A stretch of 64,000 nt of DNA from Aestuariivirga litoralis (GTDB lineage: Bacteria; Pseudomonadota; Alphaproteobacteria; Rhizobiales; Aestuariivirgaceae), in contig NZ_WAHS01000002.1 of assembly GCF_015714715.1 (NCBI RefSeq), forward strand, positions 186,001-250,000, written 5' to 3'. The notes beneath the pieces were generated by a model that was not told the DNA's origin, did no database searches, and was given only the letters and a program-made list of their open reading frames with translations. A program made the position numbers and the translations under genes. Shown piece after piece: positions 61,177 through 64,000 of this stretch. Each line of letters begins with the position of its first letter. Position 1 is the first letter of the stretch.

Positions 61177-62366
61177 GCCTGCGCTTCCGACAACACTTGC
61201 GCGAGTGCGCCGCAAGTCTTGTCGATCTCACGCTCTGTCAAAGTCGGATGCACCAGGAACATCAGGCTTGTCTCGCCCAAACGTCGCGCATGTGGCAAGC
61301 GTTGTGCAGGACGCCAAGGCGTGCCATCAAAGGCATTCTCCAGATAAATCTCGCTGCAGCTGCCATGATAGCAGGGCACTTTAAACGCATTGATTTCCGA
61401 TACAATGCGATCGCGGCTCCAGCTGGGTTTCAAACGCTCAGGATTCACATGAATATAAGCTTTGTAGAAGGCATGCTCGTGGCCATCAGGAAGGTGCGGA
61501 ACATCCACGCATGAAAAGCGTGATGCCGCATCCCAGATGCGCAGCGCATTTTCTTTGCGCTTGGCATGCCACTCATCCATCAGCGTGAGTTGAATGCGCC
61601 CCAGCACCGCCTGCATTTCCAGCATGCGCCAGTTGGTGCCGATCGAATCATGCACCCAGCGAAAGCCCCGCGGATGCTGCGTGTCGTAAACCGAATCCCA
61701 GCTCTTGCCGTGATCCTTGAATGACCACATGCGCTGCCACAGGCCCTCGTCATCGCAGGTCACCATGCCGCCTTCGCCGCCGGTGGTCATGATCTTGTCC
61801 TGGCAGAACGACCACGCCGCCACATCACCGAAAGTGCCCAGCGATTTGCCGTTGATCGCACCACCATGGGCCTGCGCGCAATCTTCAATCACCTTGATGC
61901 CACGTGGCCGCGCCAGCGCCATGATCGCGTCCATGTCGCAAGGCTGCCCCGCCAGATGCACCACAATGATCGCTTTGGTGCGCGGGCTGAGCACCGGCTT
62001 GATCGAGGCGGCGGAAAGATTGCCGCTGGTAGGATCAACATCGACAAACACCGGCGCGGCACCAGCATTCACCACGCAGGATACAGAAGCAATGAAACTG
62101 CGCGGCGTGACGATCACTTCATCATCGGCAGCACCGCCATTGACGCGGCCCACTTTCAATCCATGCAGCGCCAGATCCAGCGCCAGCGTTCCATTGGACA
62201 GAGCGATGGCATGCTTCGCACCCATCCAGGATGCGAATTCCTTTTCGAACAGGCGGCCTTCTTCGCCCGTCCAGTAATTCACCTTGTTTGACATCAACAC
62301 GCGCGAAACGGCTTGCGCTTCATCTTGCGTGAAATTTGGCCAGACTGAAAATCCACTATTGAGCAT
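61173..62366 (-). CDS. DegT/DnrJ/EryC1 sugar aminotransferase (PglE-like)
   Basis: This 397-residue PLP enzyme has the catalytic lysine K191 in SFCQDKIMTTGGEGG, SNGTLALDLAL for phosphate binding, and EDCAQAHGG. It would aminate a UDP-4-keto-6-deoxy-HexNAc at C4. In a row with PglD-, PglC- and PglF-like genes it fits PglE of bacillosamine synthesis. Confidence 0.88.
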   Translation of the reverse strand: MLNSGFSVWPNFTQDEAQAVSRVLMSNKVNYWTGEEGRLFEKEFASWMGAKHAIALSNGTLALDLALHGLKVGRVNGGAADDEVIVTPRSFIASVSCVVNAGAAPVFVDVDPTSGNLSAASIKPVLSPRTKAIIVVHLAGQPCDMDAIMALARPRGIKVIEDCAQAHGGAINGKSLGTFGDVAAWSFCQDKIMTTGGEGGMVTCDDEGLWQRMWSFKDHGKSWDSVYDTQHPRGFRWVHDSIGTNWRMLEMQAVLGRIQLTLMDEWHAKRKENALRIWDAASRFSCVDVPHLPDGHEHAFYKAYIHVNPERLKPSWSRDRIVSEINAFKVPCYHGSCSEIYLENAFDGTPWRPAQRLPHARRLGETSLMFLVHPTLTEREIDKTCGALAQVLSEAQA

Positions 62367-62369
62367 TTT

Positions 62370-63005
62370 TTATTTGCGTTCCATTGGCCGCGCCGGATTG
62401 CCCACCACGGTCACACCGGGTGCCACGTCTTTCGTTACCACCGCACCCATGCCGATTACAGCGCCGGCACCAATCACCAATGGCTTGTCATGCGAGCCTT
62501 GCCGCAACACAGCGCCCGTGCCGATATAGACATCATCACCAATGATCACCCGGCCATTGCAATTCACCCGCGGCCCGAAGGTGACGAAATCACCGATGCG
62601 GCAATCGTGCCCCACATAAGAATAGATGTTGAGATGGAATTGCTGTCCGACACGGATATTCGCGGTCATCAGCGCCTGGGTATAGATGAGTGCGCCTTCA
62701 CCCAATTCCACATCGTCATAGGTCATCGAAGTCGGCGCATGGATTGAAATGAAACTTGCGCCCGCCGCGTTGATCTTGGCGGCGAGCTTGCGGCGCACCA
62801 CGCTGCTGGCGATCGCAATGGAAAATTTGCGGCCCTGATCCAAAGCGTCTTCAAAGCTCATCACCAGGCTGCCATTCACCGTGCGGCCCTGCTTATCGCC
62901 ATCATCATCGACATATACGATGTCGGCCGCAGGGAAGGCCTGCTTGACGAAAGGCAGCACTTCGCGCCCGCCATCCGCACCGTAAATCGCAATGCGTTCG
63001 GTCAT
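62370..63005 (-). CDS. PglD/NeuD-family acetyltransferase
   Basis: This 211-residue protein has an N-terminal Rossmann-like domain (IAIYGADGGREVLPF) and a C-terminal left-handed beta-helix of hexapeptide repeats with the active-site His in YSYVGHDCRIGDF. It would acetylate the 4-amino group of the sugar made by the aminotransferase. It overlaps the sugar transferase by four bases. Confidence 0.9.
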   Translation of the reverse strand: MTERIAIYGADGGREVLPFVKQAFPAADIVYVDDDGDKQGRTVNGSLVMSFEDALDQGRKFSIAIASSVVRRKLAAKINAAGASFISIHAPTSMTYDDVELGEGALIYTQALMTANIRVGQQFHLNIYSYVGHDCRIGDFVTFGPRVNCNGRVIIGDDVYIGTGAVLRQGSHDKPLVIGAGAVIGMGAVVTKDVAPGVTVVGNPARPMERK

Positions 63006-63604
63006 GGGCGTGCACTTCCCTTGAAAGCCGGCATGGTGGCATGGCCCTCCGCCGCCACATCCTTGCTGAGTAGAACTGAGGTAAACGTCTTCACCAGGAT
63101 GCGCAGATCGAGCCAGAAGCCTTGCGTCTCGACATAGCGCACATCAAGTTCCAGCTTTTCATCCCAGCCCAACGCATTGCGGCCATTCACTTGCGCAAGT
63201 CCGGTAATGCCGGGGCGCACATTGTGGCGCAGTGCCTGCCGTGCAGAATAAAGCGGAAGATAGGAAACCAGTAAGGGCCGCGGGCCAACCAGGCTCATGT
63301 CGCCGCGCAAAATATTCCAAAGTTCCGGCAATTCATCCAGGCTCGATGCACGCAACATTTTGCCGAAGCGCGTAAGGCGCTCCGCATCGCTGCCATCGCC
63401 ATTCTTCATGCTGCGGAATTTGATCAGCGTGAACACTTGGCCACCGCGTCCGGGTCGCGCTTGGCGGAAAAGAACCGGGCGGCCCAACTTCATTGCAACC
63501 AACAGCGCCACGACCAGCAGCACCGGGCAAAGCAACGCGAGAAGCACACCCGCAACAACAAGATCGAAAACGCGTTTGCCGCGATAGCTCCCGGCAGGCA
63601 TCAC
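63002..63604 (-). CDS. initiating phospho-sugar transferase (PglC-like)
   Basis: This 200-residue protein matches the bacterial sugar transferase family: KRVFDLVVAGVLLALLCPVL (one membrane helix), VLFRQARPGRGGQVFTLIKFRSM and LDELPELWNILRGDMSLVGPRP with the catalytic Asp-Glu pair. It attaches the first sugar phosphate to undecaprenyl phosphate. The short form without extra membrane helices is the PglC type. Confidence 0.93.
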   Translation of the reverse strand: MMPAGSYRGKRVFDLVVAGVLLALLCPVLLVVALLVAMKLGRPVLFRQARPGRGGQVFTLIKFRSMKNGDGSDAERLTRFGKMLRASSLDELPELWNILRGDMSLVGPRPLLVSYLPLYSARQALRHNVRPGITGLAQVNGRNALGWDEKLELDVRYVETQGFWLDLRILVKTFTSVLLSKDVAAEGHATMPAFKGSARP

Positions 63605-64000
63605 GCCGCTTCCATCACGGAAGGTTGAATCTCGCGCACATCATCGCCCGCGCGCCACGCCAGTTCCATGGTTAGGATCACCGCATCATCAATGCGTTCG
63701 GCATCGAGAAGTGCATTCAGCTTCTTCAATTGCGCGGCCAACGCGGAATAAGGCATGAAATATTCTTTGCTGCGCAGGATACGGCGGTGCGTGGTGGGCG
63801 AAAGATCATGCCCGATCTCCAGCTCCTCATACATTTTCTCGCCGTCACGCAGGCCGGTATATCGGATTTCAATATCGCCATCCGGCATCTCAGGTGTTTT
63901 CACCGTGTGGCCGGCCAGTTCGATCATCGTGCGCGCCAGTTTGGAAATCTTGATCGGCTCTCCCATGTCGAGCACCAGCACTTCGCCGCTGCGCGCCAGA
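63601..64000 (-). CDS. nucleoside-diphosphate sugar 4,6-dehydratase (PglF/CapD type), C-terminal part
   Basis: The frame is open to the window edge; about 132 residues are visible. They contain SGEVLVLDMGEPIKISKLARTMIELAG and RYTGLRDGEKMYEEL, the end of the CapD/FlaA1/PglF family, which makes UDP-4-keto-6-deoxy-HexNAc for the aminotransferase. The active site and any membrane helices are outside. It overlaps the sugar transferase by four bases, so the four genes form one transcript. Confidence 0.9.
   Translation of the reverse strand, partial: LARSGEVLVLDMGEPIKISKLARTMIELAGHTVKTPEMPDGDIEIRYTGLRDGEKMYEELEIGHDLSPTTHRRILRSKEYFMPYSALAAQLKKLNALLDAERIDDAVILTMELAWRAGDDVREIQPSVMEAA

Overview
The window looks like a chromosomal segment of a motile alphaproteobacterium, most probably of the order Hyphomicrobiales (Rhizobiales). 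The main reason is gene order: a long flagellar cluster with MotB/MotC/MotD/MotE, FlaF/FlbT and an FtcR/Rem-type regulator, followed by a chemotaxis operon in the order known from Sinorhizobium and Agrobacterium (STAS protein, cheY1, cheA, cheW, cheR, cheB, cheY2, cheD, cheT). I cannot name a genus from sequence alone.

Positions 1-8100 are a metabolic block centred on reductive pyrimidine degradation: the end of dihydropyrimidinase (plus strand), PreT and PreA (the two subunits of NAD-dependent dihydropyrimidine dehydrogenase) and a Zn-dependent N-carbamoyl amidohydrolase (minus strand). Two 16-bp palindromes, one upstream of preT and one upstream of the amidohydrolase gene, each match 13 of the 14 fixed bases of the RutR operator consensus, so a uracil-responsive regulon is likely. 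Interspersed are a DUF559 nuclease-like gene bracketed by an inverted GC-rich repeat, a strongly structured region with a possible leader peptide (897-1269), two Dabb proteins, two small exported proteins and a DUF4336 protein.

Positions 8128-39000 are a nearly continuous minus-strand flagellar cluster. Transcription order, from high to low coordinate, is motA, fliM, fliN, fliG, flhB, flgB, flgC, fliE, flgG, flgA, flgI, motE, flgH, fliL, fliP, two flagellins, fliF, a FliH-like gene, motB, motC, motD (fliK), a transglycosylase, flgE, flgK, flgL, flaF, flbT, flgD, fliQ, flhA, fliR, a FliJ-like gene, a FlgJ-like rod-binding protein, a FlgN-like protein and two uncharacterised membrane-anchored proteins. 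Most junctions overlap by 1-4 bases, which suggests translational coupling. A short plus-strand unit (DUF1217 gene, flgF, fliI; 39105-41987) diverges from motA and converges on ftcR.

Positions 42042-51000 carry the regulator ftcR, a PAS-GGDEF diguanylate cyclase and the minus-strand che operon. No chemoreceptor gene is present. Motor, switch, export apparatus, filament, regulator and signalling proteins are thus in one block; VisNR, FliO and receptors must lie elsewhere or be absent.

Positions 51300-64000 are a surface-polysaccharide locus. The plus-strand arm has a FecR-like exported protein, a Wzy/O-antigen ligase-like polymerase, a Wzc/ExoP-type tyrosine autokinase, a membrane-anchored J-domain protein, an uncharacterised exported protein, a WbpP/TviC-type epimerase, a WbpO/TviB-type dehydrogenase and a family-4 glycosyltransferase. 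The convergent minus-strand arm has PglE-, PglD-, PglC- and (partial) PglF-like genes, pointing to a glycan started on a diacetylated bacillosamine-type sugar and containing a HexNAc uronate.

I saw no tRNA, rRNA, CRISPR array, transposase or prophage gene. The least explained parts are the structured leader region, the J-domain protein in the polysaccharide locus, the distal flagellar genes of unknown function, the FliH and CheT candidates, and the shared element in both flagellin leaders.
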